Counted from the first letter of the stretch, positions 9,552 through 17,631 are shown. The stretch: DNA of 64,000 bases from an uncultured Acetatifactor sp. (GCF_910585425.1 NZ_CAJUCP010000007.1:61035-125034), one strand, 5' to 3'. Notes: generated by a model from the letters alone, not told the origin. Made by a program: numbers and translations.

Positions 9552-9698
9552 TTAACCACAATTAGTCATGGTGGCTGTCATACTCTGAGTACTTCCATTA
9601 GTAAATTCTAACCCCGGAAGATCTTCCTCAGAAAGTTCAATTAACATAGGGGCCTCATAATTAGCAACGCTTTCCTGTACATTTTGATTATTTTCCAT
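9552..9698 (-). CDS. RiPP precursor peptide, 48 aa, Ser/Thr-rich core with one Cys
   Basis: A 48-residue peptide starts at ATG 9698 with a strong GGAGGT site eight bases upstream. An in-frame ATG at 9713 is less well placed. The N-terminal part starts MENNQNVQESVANY and carries the acidic leader-like motif ELSEEDLPGLEF at residues 21-32. The C-terminal part is rich in Ser and Thr with a single penultimate Cys: residues 34-48 read NGSTQSMTATMTNCG. It sits directly upstream of the radical SAM/SPASM gene, with a hairpin between. It looks like a substrate of the cluster. Candidate modifications are radical SAM cross-linking, glycosylation by the GT4 enzyme, or dehydration by the neighbouring LanM. 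The 9714-9877 stretch upstream is non-coding and AT-rich. Confidence 0.78.
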   Translation of the reverse strand: MENNQNVQESVANYEAPMLIELSEEDLPGLEFTNGSTQSMTATMTNCG

Positions 9699-9877
9699 CA
9701 CATTTACCTCCATAATATTTTTTATAAAACTCTCTAGCTTTAATGCTCATATATTTTGATAAAATATGGTTATATGGTAACATATTATTCCACACTCTAC
9801 AATCCTTCTGTCCAATACAACACTTTATTGTCCTCATATTACTCATTACTTAACATTCCGTCTGCTCCAGAGATGTT

Positions 9878-12577
9878 TTATATGCAAAATTCTATTACCT
9901 TATGTATCACAATCGCCCCCATCCCAACCCCAGCATTCCCATTTATAAACCCATCCCCTCCCACCTCACTCGTCATTGAATCCAAATCCATGCATCTCTC
10001 CATCAAACCCCGGAACTCTTTTTCCTTTTCCCTCAATCCCCTCTGCTTCAAGTAATCCGCTGTAGTACGAAGAACCAGCCAATTCCCCATATTTCCATGG
10101 CAAAGGCACATTTTTTCGGAAACAGGCAACCTCTCCAACAATACCGCTCCCCTCTCCGCCTCCTCCCTCAGCCACATCTCCCCCGGATTCCACATAGAAG
10201 CCAAGACCCTGGCATGCACAGCACCTACGCCCCCATTGCACCATGCATATGTCTCATAACGCCTCTCTCCTTCCTTCTTCATGTCTGCCCAGTTCCCGCT
10301 CCCTTCATCCACGAATTGATTCTCATAGGCCACGATTTCCTTCATCCTCTGTAGACAGCCGGCTGTGGGCGCCAGGGAATACAGCTTCGCATAAGCCAGG
10401 AGTATCCCGCTGTTCCCATGGGCAATGCCGCATACCGGATTTCCCTCCGTTTCCCCATACCAGGACACGCCTGCTCCTTTCCATATTCTCCCTGCCTCCA
10501 GCTGTTCCATCGCACAGCCAGCCTCCTCCAGCCAGACGGGATCGCCGCTCATCTCATATTGTCGGCACAGCACCAATACAGCCCCGGCATTCCCGTACAA
10601 TAGGTCAAAATGCTCCTTCTGGTGGGTGAACCTGATCAGAATCCTGCCATGCCTTTCCGCATACTCCCGGTATCTCTCCTGTCCTGTCATCTGATACAGC
10701 AATTGATACGCATAGGCCACCGAGCCTTCCCCGCAGTACATCCCCGGATATTCCGATGCGGCAAGAATCTCCTGCCTTCCTACCCTGTCCGTATACGCCA
10801 AAAGCTCCTGCTCCAGCCTGTCACATATATCCCCGTGCAGCCCACATTCCTGATAGAAGGCCCGGAAGAAGACAGCCATCCCCGCTAATCCGCTGTACAG
10901 ATAGATTCCCATGGGCTTCAGCCGAACCGTCCTTTCCCCCTCTGCTGTCAGCCAGAAAATCTTTTCCTTATGGCATATCATACGATTCCGTATCTGCTGC
11001 GCAATGCCCTTCGCATACTCCATCCATCCCGCTGCGGCAGGCTTCACAGCCTTTTTTTGAAAATATTCCACCGAAATCAGGAGAACCCTCTCCTGCAGCA
11101 CACAGTCCTCCATGCACAATTGGCGGAATCGTTCCCGAACAATTCCTTCTATTTCCCTGTCAAAGAAACCCGCTTCCGCTGCTTCGCCGCCGCTGTACAG
11201 ATTCCTGTCCTGAATCCTCCTGCGGAACAGCGGCACGTCCCCATCCGCCATCGCAGCCACCTCCCACTTGGCTAATTTCCTCCCCCTGCAGATTTTTTTC
11301 AGATATTCTTCCCTTCCACCGGGCTTCTCCAGCAAATCCGGATGTGCGGAAGCAGATACCGCCATTGCAAAGAACTGCGTATTCCCGCTTACATATCTGC
11401 TGTCCAGAATATCTGCCGCTTCCGATATTTTCCCTGACAGCTCTTTCACATGGCACAGGAACCATCCATACGCCTCATGAAATCCCTCCGCAATCTCCTC
11501 TCCATATCCGCAATAATCCATTTCCTCCCCTCGATACCGGACGCGGTTCTTGCCCCGCCTGACTTCCGGGACACGATACCCTATCTGCATCCTGGAACTT
11601 CCCTCATACAGGATGACAGGGACCTTTCCCTGTGCCGTCCCCTGCCCGCCCGTGACAGCAGCCATGCCCTTATCCACACCGCCTCCCGGGAACAGCCCGC
11701 TGCTCAGCGCCGAGTAGAAATCCCTGCGGTCTGCAGACCACTCGTACAGGCTTCCCATATTCTGGAACATCGTCTCGGCATCTATGATAATCGGATATTC
11801 TCCCCAGGCAATCAGGTTCTCATAATGCAGGTCGCCAATCCCCAATACATAGCTCACCGCGGCCAGCGCCCCTATCCGTCTATAGAAGCCTGCGACACCC
11901 TCCATATCCCCGCATTCCTGACAGGGCGCCTCCCTGACCCATCCATAATCCATTCCTGTCAATATAGGCAGCATCGGGTATCCCAATCCAATCTCATCGC
12001 ATATCTCCCGCAGCAGACTCTGGAGAAAGATTTCGTTGTGCAGGCTGTGTGGCTTATAGAAAAAGCGAATCCCCTGATTCGTTTCCAGGGCTATGACCGC
12101 TTTCCCCTTGTCATGGAAATCAGAGCCTGTCCATTTCACCGTCTCCAGCTGCCAATCAGCCTCCTCCCTGATTCCCAGAATGGCTTCCCCTATCCTTTTC
12201 CAGTCTTCTTTCAGCCTGTACAGCACTTCCCTCCAAAAGGCAAGCTGGTTCTGTTCCAGTTTCTTCAAGTACACAGATAATCCTGCGTATTTCTTGTAAA
12301 TAGAGTCCCTGTAGCTTTCCTCTTCTAAAAGGCAGCAATAGCTGTCATACTCTCCCTCCTCTGTCTCCCCCCACAGCTTCCCCATATCCTTGCAGGCATG
12401 CATTTCGGCAATCAGGACTCTTACCGAGGCGGAATACAGGACATCGTACAGGCATTTTCCTATGCTATCCCAGAAGAATTGCCCTGTTCTGATTTCGGTG
12501 TGAAATTCTTTGTGGAGAATATATGTGATATCATTTATTTTATTTTGATAAAACGGATAAAAAATTTTCTTTTCCAT
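9878..12577 (-). CDS. lanM: Class II lanthipeptide synthetase LanM
   Basis: An 899-residue bifunctional enzyme. The N-terminal dehydratase domain (DUF4135-like) shows FFYKPHS near residue 175 and GIGDLHYENLIAWG followed by PIIIDAETMFQN near residues 240-265. These are the kinase-like phosphorylation and elimination centre for Ser and Thr. The C-terminal LanC-like cyclase has the zinc ligands in YAWCNGGVGAVHA and CLCHGNMGNW, plus GIAHGNSGILLAY. ATG 12577 is chosen because AAGGGG lies six bases upstream, while ATG 12595 abuts its GGAG. The protein is short for the family but both catalytic halves are intact. Its closest substrate candidate is the 46-aa peptide at 12662-12802. A separate lanT gene with a C39 peptidase is not present in this window. 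Confidence 0.93.
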   Translation of the reverse strand: MEKKIFYPFYQNKINDITYILHKEFHTEIRTGQFFWDSIGKCLYDVLYSASVRVLIAEMHACKDMGKLWGETEEGEYDSYCCLLEEESYRDSIYKKYAGLSVYLKKLEQNQLAFWREVLYRLKEDWKRIGEAILGIREEADWQLETVKWTGSDFHDKGKAVIALETNQGIRFFYKPHSLHNEIFLQSLLREICDEIGLGYPMLPILTGMDYGWVREAPCQECGDMEGVAGFYRRIGALAAVSYVLGIGDLHYENLIAWGEYPIIIDAETMFQNMGSLYEWSADRRDFYSALSSGLFPGGGVDKGMAAVTGGQGTAQGKVPVILYEGSSRMQIGYRVPEVRRGKNRVRYRGEEMDYCGYGEEIAEGFHEAYGWFLCHVKELSGKISEAADILDSRYVSGNTQFFAMAVSASAHPDLLEKPGGREEYLKKICRGRKLAKWEVAAMADGDVPLFRRRIQDRNLYSGGEAAEAGFFDREIEGIVRERFRQLCMEDCVLQERVLLISVEYFQKKAVKPAAAGWMEYAKGIAQQIRNRMICHKEKIFWLTAEGERTVRLKPMGIYLYSGLAGMAVFFRAFYQECGLHGDICDRLEQELLAYTDRVGRQEILAASEYPGMYCGEGSVAYAYQLLYQMTGQERYREYAERHGRILIRFTHQKEHFDLLYGNAGAVLVLCRQYEMSGDPVWLEEAGCAMEQLEAGRIWKGAGVSWYGETEGNPVCGIAHGNSGILLAYAKLYSLAPTAGCLQRMKEIVAYENQFVDEGSGNWADMKKEGERRYETYAWCNGGVGAVHARVLASMWNPGEMWLREEAERGAVLLERLPVSEKMCLCHGNMGNWLVLRTTADYLKQRGLREKEKEFRGLMERCMDLDSMTSEVGGDGFINGNAGVGMGAIVIHKVIEFCI

Positions 12578-12624
12578 AAGCTTCCCCTTACCCATCTCCT
12601 GTGCAACAATTCATGTATATAGTA

Positions 12625-12657
12625 GAAAAGGGATTGCATTCCACATGCAACCCCTTC
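12625..12657 (-). terminator. Hairpin between lanthipeptide precursor and lanM
   Basis: On the minus strand GGGGTTGCAT pairs with ATGCAATCCC and the stem is followed by TTTTCT. It lies between the stop of the 46-aa precursor (12662) and the lanM start. It is probably a partial terminator that sets a high ratio of precursor to synthetase. Confidence 0.7.
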
Positions 12658-12661
12658 TCCG

Positions 12662-12802
12662 TTAACAACAAAAAATAGTTAAAAAAACTGTGTTCTCTGT
12701 AATCAGATACTCTTCACCCGTATCCTGCATCAATAGTTCTGTCTCGCACTCCAAACTTCCTGCATAAAAACTGCTCCCTCTACCGCTGTCCGTGTACTCC
12801 AT
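12662..12802 (-). CDS. Lanthipeptide precursor candidate (LanA-like), 46 aa, ends in Cys-Cys
   Basis: A 46-residue peptide starts at ATG 12802 with a strong AAAGGAGGAAAGG site. It lies between the AgrC-like kinase gene and lanM, which is the expected position of a lanA gene. The N-terminal part starts MEYTDSGRGSSFYAG, the middle contains ETELLMQDTGEEYLI, and the C-terminus reads TENTVFLTIFCC. A terminal Cys-Cys after hydrophobic residues resembles the C-terminal ring region of lacticin 481-type lantibiotics. A third Cys is in the leader region (LECETE). There is no clear double-glycine cleavage site, so the leader-core boundary is uncertain. The core would be unusually short. Confidence 0.68.
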   Translation of the reverse strand: MEYTDSGRGSSFYAGSLECETELLMQDTGEEYLITENTVFLTIFCC

Positions 12803-12898
12803 TCGCCTTTCCTCCTTTCCGTCAAGTTTTTGTATTATCTATATCTCTACCAACAATAGATACTACACATCAGTTGAATCTGCTGTAGAATTCATGCT

Positions 12899-14233
12899 CT
12901 ACGAGAATTCTATTGTCATGAATAATGTAATAAACACTTCAAAAATATTGTCCTCACAGCTGTACTGTATATTCCCATCGTATTTCTCCACCACATACTC
13001 TATGCTTCGCATACCTATCCCATGTCCCTTTTTCTCTGGCTTTTCTGTCCATAGCTTCCTTACATCCAGTCCTTTACGGCAGGAATTGCTCATAGCTATC
13101 CGCACCCCGTTTCCTTTGACCGCGACTATGAAGCGAATCCAGCCCTTTCCTTCCGCTCTCGCGCACCCCTCAATGGCATTGTCCCATAAATTGCCAAGCA
13201 AAGAGCACCAGTCCGCAAGCACCTCAGCCTTAAATAGAACTGATGCCTTTTCAATTTCCTCTGTTACGGCTATCCCTGCATTTTCCGCCTCTGCCCTCTT
13301 CTCTTTCAGCAGATAGTCTAACACCGGATGACCCAGCCTTTCCAGACTGTCTTCCCGCATGATTGGCACCGTCAGCTTTTCAATATATTTCTGGGCTTCC
13401 TGAATGCTTTCCTTCTCCAGCATGCTTCTAATGACAATCAGATGGTTCTTGGTATCATGATAGATTCTTTCTCTTTCTGCCATGTCCCGCCGACTTTCTT
13501 CCCATCTCTGCAGATATTCCTGGTTCCCGTCAGATATCACTCGATATATGGCCTTATATCTCCACAAGATAAACAGCAGAACTATCAATACAGCCAGGAA
13601 AGGCAGCATTCCAAAAAACTGCAGCCCTCTCTCTATTCCTTCCTCCCTGTGTCTCCTGGTTACAACAATATCGCAACAGAACAGCACTACATGCTCCACT
13701 ATCGGAAGAAAGACGAATCCTATCCCGCTCCACCGCAGAAAATACCTCGCCTTGCGCCGATTCTTCATCAGAATACACAAAATTACCGCCATCAACAGTC
13801 TGGAAACGCCCATCAGCAGATTCCTCTCTATCGTCAGATTCCGCTGAATGTCAGATTCACCATACAATATCCTCTCAGGGACAAGTCTGGCTAGCGCAAT
13901 ATACAACCCAATATCCAGGCAATACAAGGATTCGAAATAAGCCGCAATAACTATAGCAATTTTGGCTTTTCCATATCTGCTGCCTCGATATCCCAATATT
14001 CCTATCAGGCTACAAAACGTAATGCAGAAAGTCATATATGCCCGCGAATACATAACCAATGTACGCTGATATATCGTCAGCCCAGTCATGAAGGCCGCCC
14101 CAAGGAGCAGCACTGCCGCCCTGCACCTGGATGCCGCCCGCTCTCCCAGCACACCATGCAGAAGCCAGAATACGCCCGCAATCTCCCCAAGGGAAAGGAT
14201 TCCCTCCATCCCATGCAGCCACATTTCCGTCAT
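12899..14233 (-). CDS. AgrC/ComD-type sensor histidine kinase
   Basis: A 444-residue kinase with about six membrane segments in the first 210 residues, a cytoplasmic linker, then a HATPase domain. The phosphoacceptor motif is RIYHDTKNHLIVI, typical of the HPK10 (AgrC/ComD) class. The N box is WDNAIEGCARAEG and the G box KGHGIGMRSIEYVVEKYDG. The start is set at ATG 14233, which overlaps the response-regulator stop (ATGA). The longer upstream reading is out-of-frame shadow coding. AgrC-type kinases sense peptides, so auto-induction by the lanthipeptide or by a separate pheromone is plausible. No AgrB/AgrD pair is seen. Confidence 0.88.
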   Translation of the reverse strand: MTEMWLHGMEGILSLGEIAGVFWLLHGVLGERAASRCRAAVLLLGAAFMTGLTIYQRTLVMYSRAYMTFCITFCSLIGILGYRGSRYGKAKIAIVIAAYFESLYCLDIGLYIALARLVPERILYGESDIQRNLTIERNLLMGVSRLLMAVILCILMKNRRKARYFLRWSGIGFVFLPIVEHVVLFCCDIVVTRRHREEGIERGLQFFGMLPFLAVLIVLLFILWRYKAIYRVISDGNQEYLQRWEESRRDMAERERIYHDTKNHLIVIRSMLEKESIQEAQKYIEKLTVPIMREDSLERLGHPVLDYLLKEKRAEAENAGIAVTEEIEKASVLFKAEVLADWCSLLGNLWDNAIEGCARAEGKGWIRFIVAVKGNGVRIAMSNSCRKGLDVRKLWTEKPEKKGHGIGMRSIEYVVEKYDGNIQYSCEDNIFEVFITLFMTIEFS

Positions 14234-14940
14234 TTCACTTTCTCCAGCCAGGCATGCAGCCCGTTCCGTACATCCTCCGTGTACATCCTGCCAATCATGA
14301 TGCTCTCTCCGCCCTCCAGCAGGATTTCCTTCGCGGTGGCCCTGCGTATCTTCCCCATGTTCACGACAGCGCCCTTCCTGACCCTGACAAAGCATCCAAA
14401 GGGCCGCAGCTCATCCATTATTTCCCCCATGGTCTTCCTCACCGAAAACTCCCCGTCCTCTGTATAGAATACCGCATATTTCCCCTGCATATAGACATAC
14501 CGAATCCTGCCTATCGGAATCCGCTCCATCTTGTTCCGGAGGAGTATAGTATAGACATTTTCCCTTTCTCCAGCCAGATGCTCTTTCAGCCTGGCCGCCA
14601 TACCGCTCCATTTCCTGTCCAGCTGGCTCTTGAGCAGATAGTCGAAAGCCTGTACCTGGTATCCCTCCATGGCATATTCCGCAAAAGAGGTCACGAATAT
14701 GACCGGCATCCGCATTCCCTTTTCTCGAATCCATGCCGCCAGCTGCAGCCCGTCCATCTCCGGCATTTTCATGTCCAGAAAGCAGAAGTCATACCTGCAT
14801 CCTTCCTCTGCCGCCCTACAGAATCCGTACGGTTCACGGTATCTGTCTACCTCCGCCGTCTCCCACCCGGGCTCTGACAGAATCTTCTGCTCCAGCATCC
14901 AGGCGAAAGTCTCGTCATCTTCTACGATTGCTATGTACAT
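14230..14940 (-). CDS. LytTR-family response regulator (AgrA-like)
   Basis: A 236-residue regulator. The receiver domain has the acidic pair VEDDE, the phosphorylated aspartate in FCFLDMKMPEMDG, and FVTSF then the conserved Lys in YLLKS. The C-terminal LytTR DNA-binding domain contains RIRYVYMQGKYAVFY and FVRVRKGAVVNMGKI. It is followed by the cognate kinase with a four-base overlap. It heads the transcription unit that continues into the lanthipeptide precursor and lanM, so it most likely controls them, perhaps at repeats upstream of 12803. Confidence 0.9.
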   Translation of the reverse strand: MYIAIVEDDETFAWMLEQKILSEPGWETAEVDRYREPYGFCRAAEEGCRYDFCFLDMKMPEMDGLQLAAWIREKGMRMPVIFVTSFAEYAMEGYQVQAFDYLLKSQLDRKWSGMAARLKEHLAGERENVYTILLRNKMERIPIGRIRYVYMQGKYAVFYTEDGEFSVRKTMGEIMDELRPFGCFVRVRKGAVVNMGKIRRATAKEILLEGGESIMIGRMYTEDVRNGLHAWLEKVK

Positions 14941-15061
14941 GCTGCGTTCCTCATTTGGTATGCCGCAGACCGCCAGGATTTATGATAGAACTGCCGGTAA
15001 AAGTATCTTGCCGGCGGTATGCAGTATAGAACTATGGATATGTCTTCAATGATTCTATTGT

Positions 15062-15091
15062 ATCATATATTATCTGATTTAGCGAGAACAA
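15062..15091 (-). promoter_or_regulatory. Candidate promoter of the two-component/lanthipeptide operon
   Basis: On the minus strand TTGTTC and TATGAT are separated by 18 bases, about 120 bases upstream of the response regulator. The leader between it and the ATG includes a hairpin (CCGCCGG-rich). This is a sigma-A-like match by eye, not a proven start site. Confidence 0.4.
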
Positions 15092-15132
15092 AAAAGAAAA
15101 TGTCGAGTACGAATTCTACCCTTGGCTCCTCT

Positions 15133-15165
15133 AAAAATATAAGGGGGAAATAATTCCCCCTTATA
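15133..15165 (-). terminator. Rho-independent terminator
   Basis: The minus strand forms a perfect 12-bp stem, TATAAGGGGGAA with TTCCCCCTTATA, followed by a run of five T. It ends the lysS and small-protein transcription unit. Confidence 0.9.
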
Positions 15166-15188
15166 CTCTGTCATTTTATTTCCTCTGA

Positions 15189-15332
15189 CTATTCCTCTTT
15201 TTCTTTTTCCTGCTTCTCCCGCCGGAGAGCCGCTATCTTTCTCTTTGCTTCATCCAAATCTTTACAGCTTCCCACAATCATTTCAATCATCTGCAGAATC
15301 CCGTCATATTGTCTGTCTGTCATGATTTCCAT
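15189..15332 (-). CDS. Small basic/acidic helical protein, 47 aa
   Basis: A 47-residue protein starts at ATG 15332 with an AAAGGAGAGAT site. The N-terminus reads MEIMTDRQYDGILQMIEMIV and the C-terminus is a charged helix (AALRREKQEKEKEE). It lies 54 bases after the LysRS stop and before a strong terminator, so it is probably the last gene of that transcript. I do not recognise a family. The good ribosome-binding site and terminator support that it is expressed. Confidence 0.6.
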   Translation of the reverse strand: MEIMTDRQYDGILQMIEMIVGSCKDLDEAKRKIAALRREKQEKEKEE

Positions 15333-15386
15333 ATCTCTCCTTTCTCTCTTTCAGATTATTGCTTTTATAGAAAATCACCCTATCAA

Positions 15387-17399
15387 TCAGCAGATTCTCG
15401 TCCCCTCCGGCACGATGTCGTCCACGATCACCACCTGGCAGCCGCAGGCATTGTTCGTCCCGGCCAACAGCATGCCCTCGCTCTTGACCCCCACGAAGCG
15501 GGTGGGCTGGAGGTTGGCCACCACGATGATCTTCTTTCCGATCAGCTGCTCCGGCTTGTAGTACTGCTTGATGCTGGACACGATGACCCTCTCTTTGATT
15601 CCGTCGAACAAGGTCAGCTTGTAGCAACTGTGGGACTTGCGGATTTCGGCGCATTTGAGCACCTTGCACACCCGCAGGTCGATCTTCCGGAATTCCTCGA
15701 TGTCGATTTCCTCCCCTATGGGCGCCACCTCGTCCGGCTCGCCGTATTCCACCGCGGGCTCTTCCTCCGCAGGCTCCTCCTCGGGAGCCGCCAGCGCCTT
15801 CTCCTCCTCCTGTGTCATTGGCGTGGAGAAATCCAGCAGGGACAGGAACTTGTCCTTCTCGATGGCATACAGGAACAGGTAGAGCCTGGGGCCTTTTTCC
15901 TTATTTAAGAGGAGCCGGTACACATCCTTGAAGAATGTCCCCTGGAGGGCCTTCAGGTTCTCCGCTTCATACCCGTATATCCGCTTGGGAATCTCGTAGA
16001 GCTCCTTGTTCAGCTCGTCCAGCGTATAGTCGTTGCCGGAAAGGTAGGCGTGGAGCATCTTCACCGCATCCTTTTCCTTCTGGTCGAAGGTATCGTACAC
16101 AGGCCAGTTGCGCACCGCACAGAGCCGGTTCACGTTCTCCGGAGAGCAGTTCTCCAGCCAATATTTCGCCAGGCCAAGGCGCTCCTTGAAGTCTTCGTAT
16201 TTATAAGGAGTCCCAATCTTCTCGAACACGGTCTCCAGCATGTCCACGTTGAAATCAACAATGGAGCCAAGCTGCACCAGATGGGACATGGGCACTGTCT
16301 TGATCTTCTCATCGAACATGAGGCAGCTGTTCATGATATCCCGAACATAATCATCCGCCGTGCCGTCCAGGTAGCTGTTGTATTGCTTGTCGAACTCGAA
16401 ATACTGCCGCAGAATCCCATCGTCAAAGCAGAAGTCGAAGGCCTTGTTTGGCTCTGACTTTGCGTAGAGCCAGAGGATGATCTCCGGCTGGTAGATATTC
16501 AGCAGCGTGTCCGGGGTCAGGTTCAGGCCCGTGGAGCCGGACATCTTGCCCGCCACGCCCTTGATGCCGATGAACTCATAGCCCTGGAACAGGGGCGCTT
16601 CGTAGTTGAATATCTTCTTTGCGATGACCTTGCTGGTGTCGTAGCTGCCGCCGGGGCTGGCGTGATCCTTCCCGCCGGGCTCGAAGTCCACCTGCTCGTA
16701 TTTCCAGCGCATGGGCCAGTCTATCTTCCAGGCCAGCTTGCAGTTGAAGTCCTTGGTGAAGTCATGCTCCCCCTCATGGCCGCAGGTGCAGACATACTTC
16801 GCCTTGGTGCAGTCCTCGGACAGCTCCAGAATCTTCGTGGTGTCCCTGCCGCACTCCGGACAGTAGATGGACACGGGATAGTAAGCCTCCCTCTCGCCCT
16901 CCTGGGCGTCCTGGGTGCGGAAGCTGTCCAGGATGTCGAATATCTCGCCGCGTTTCTGAAGGGCCTCGATGACATAGTCCTTGTACTTGCCGCTCTTGTT
17001 CATCCGGGCCTGGTATCTGTAGTCCATCTTGATGCCGAACCTGTCGATGGCAGCCTCGAATTCCTTCTCGAAATACTCGGCGTAGGTCTTCTCCTGGGTG
17101 TCGAAGGGATTGGGCACGTCCGCGTAGGAGGCCCCGATATATTTCTCCATGTCGTCACGTACCTTGGCCACGTTGACGGGAATCTTCCTGACCCTGTCGT
17201 ACTCGTCCCAAGAGAAGAGGAGCTTGGCCTTCTTCCCCTTGCGCTCCAGCGCTTTTACCACGAAAAGGCTGGTGGCGATGTCCCTGAAATTGCCGATGTG
17301 GATGGACCCCGAGGGGCTGATTCCGGCGGCGCATACATACTCTTCCTTATTCGGATTCCTCTCAATGATTTTTTCCGCGATTTTATCTGACCAATGCAT
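15387..17399 (-). CDS. lysS: Class I lysyl-tRNA synthetase with C-terminal tRNA-binding domain
   Basis: A 670-residue class I LysRS, not the common bacterial class II form. The HIGH-type signature is SGSIHIGNFRD, and DWPMRWKYEQVDFEPGGKDH followed by SPGGSYDT is typical of archaeal-type LysRS-I. The KMSKS-type motif is KMSGS. After an acidic linker near residues 545-565 comes an EMAP-II/Trbp111-like tRNA-binding domain (IDLRVCKVLKCAEIRKSHSC, then ANLQPTRFVGVKSEGM), of the kind normally fused to MetRS. ATG 17399 is used because a TTG at 17420 lies before the AAAGGAG site. It charges tRNA-Lys. Whether a class II lysS also exists cannot be told here. Confidence 0.92.
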   Translation of the reverse strand: MHWSDKIAEKIIERNPNKEEYVCAAGISPSGSIHIGNFRDIATSLFVVKALERKGKKAKLLFSWDEYDRVRKIPVNVAKVRDDMEKYIGASYADVPNPFDTQEKTYAEYFEKEFEAAIDRFGIKMDYRYQARMNKSGKYKDYVIEALQKRGEIFDILDSFRTQDAQEGEREAYYPVSIYCPECGRDTTKILELSEDCTKAKYVCTCGHEGEHDFTKDFNCKLAWKIDWPMRWKYEQVDFEPGGKDHASPGGSYDTSKVIAKKIFNYEAPLFQGYEFIGIKGVAGKMSGSTGLNLTPDTLLNIYQPEIILWLYAKSEPNKAFDFCFDDGILRQYFEFDKQYNSYLDGTADDYVRDIMNSCLMFDEKIKTVPMSHLVQLGSIVDFNVDMLETVFEKIGTPYKYEDFKERLGLAKYWLENCSPENVNRLCAVRNWPVYDTFDQKEKDAVKMLHAYLSGNDYTLDELNKELYEIPKRIYGYEAENLKALQGTFFKDVYRLLLNKEKGPRLYLFLYAIEKDKFLSLLDFSTPMTQEEEKALAAPEEEPAEEEPAVEYGEPDEVAPIGEEIDIEEFRKIDLRVCKVLKCAEIRKSHSCYKLTLFDGIKERVIVSSIKQYYKPEQLIGKKIIVVANLQPTRFVGVKSEGMLLAGTNNACGCQVVIVDDIVPEGTRIC

Positions 17400-17562
17400 A
17401 TCTTGTCCGCTCCTTTGCAATTATGGTGGTAATTATACAATATGCAGTACATAAAGTCAAATGCTTCGGGCCATATTTCCGCCAGTGGCATAGGGGAATA
17501 TTTTAAATAGTATAATAGAATTAATTGTTTTATTTTTAATTAGATAAATATAAAATTAGTTA

Positions 17563-17591
17563 TTGACATTTTTATATCAATTATATATAAT
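17563..17591 (+). promoter_or_regulatory. Consensus sigma-A promoter of ABC exporter gene
   Basis: Exact TTGACA and TATAAT hexamers with a 17-base spacer lie in an AT-rich stretch 40 bases upstream of the ABC gene ATG at 17632. The rest of 17400-17562 is AT-rich with no gene. Confidence 0.88.
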
Positions 17592-17631
17592 CAGATACAA
17601 CAATCAAAAGGCAGCCGGGAAGGAAGGCACT

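Noticed and set aside
10756..11562. Long plus-strand open frames (268 aa here and 276 aa at 11450-12280) opposite lanM
   Set aside because: They lie antisense to the intact lanM gene, show proline/serine-rich low-quality composition and have no ribosome-binding site.
15387..17399. Possible methionyl-tRNA synthetase, because of the C-terminal tRNA-binding domain
   Set aside because: The catalytic core has the LysRS-I signatures (WKYEQVDFEPGGKDH, KMSGS), not those of MetRS.
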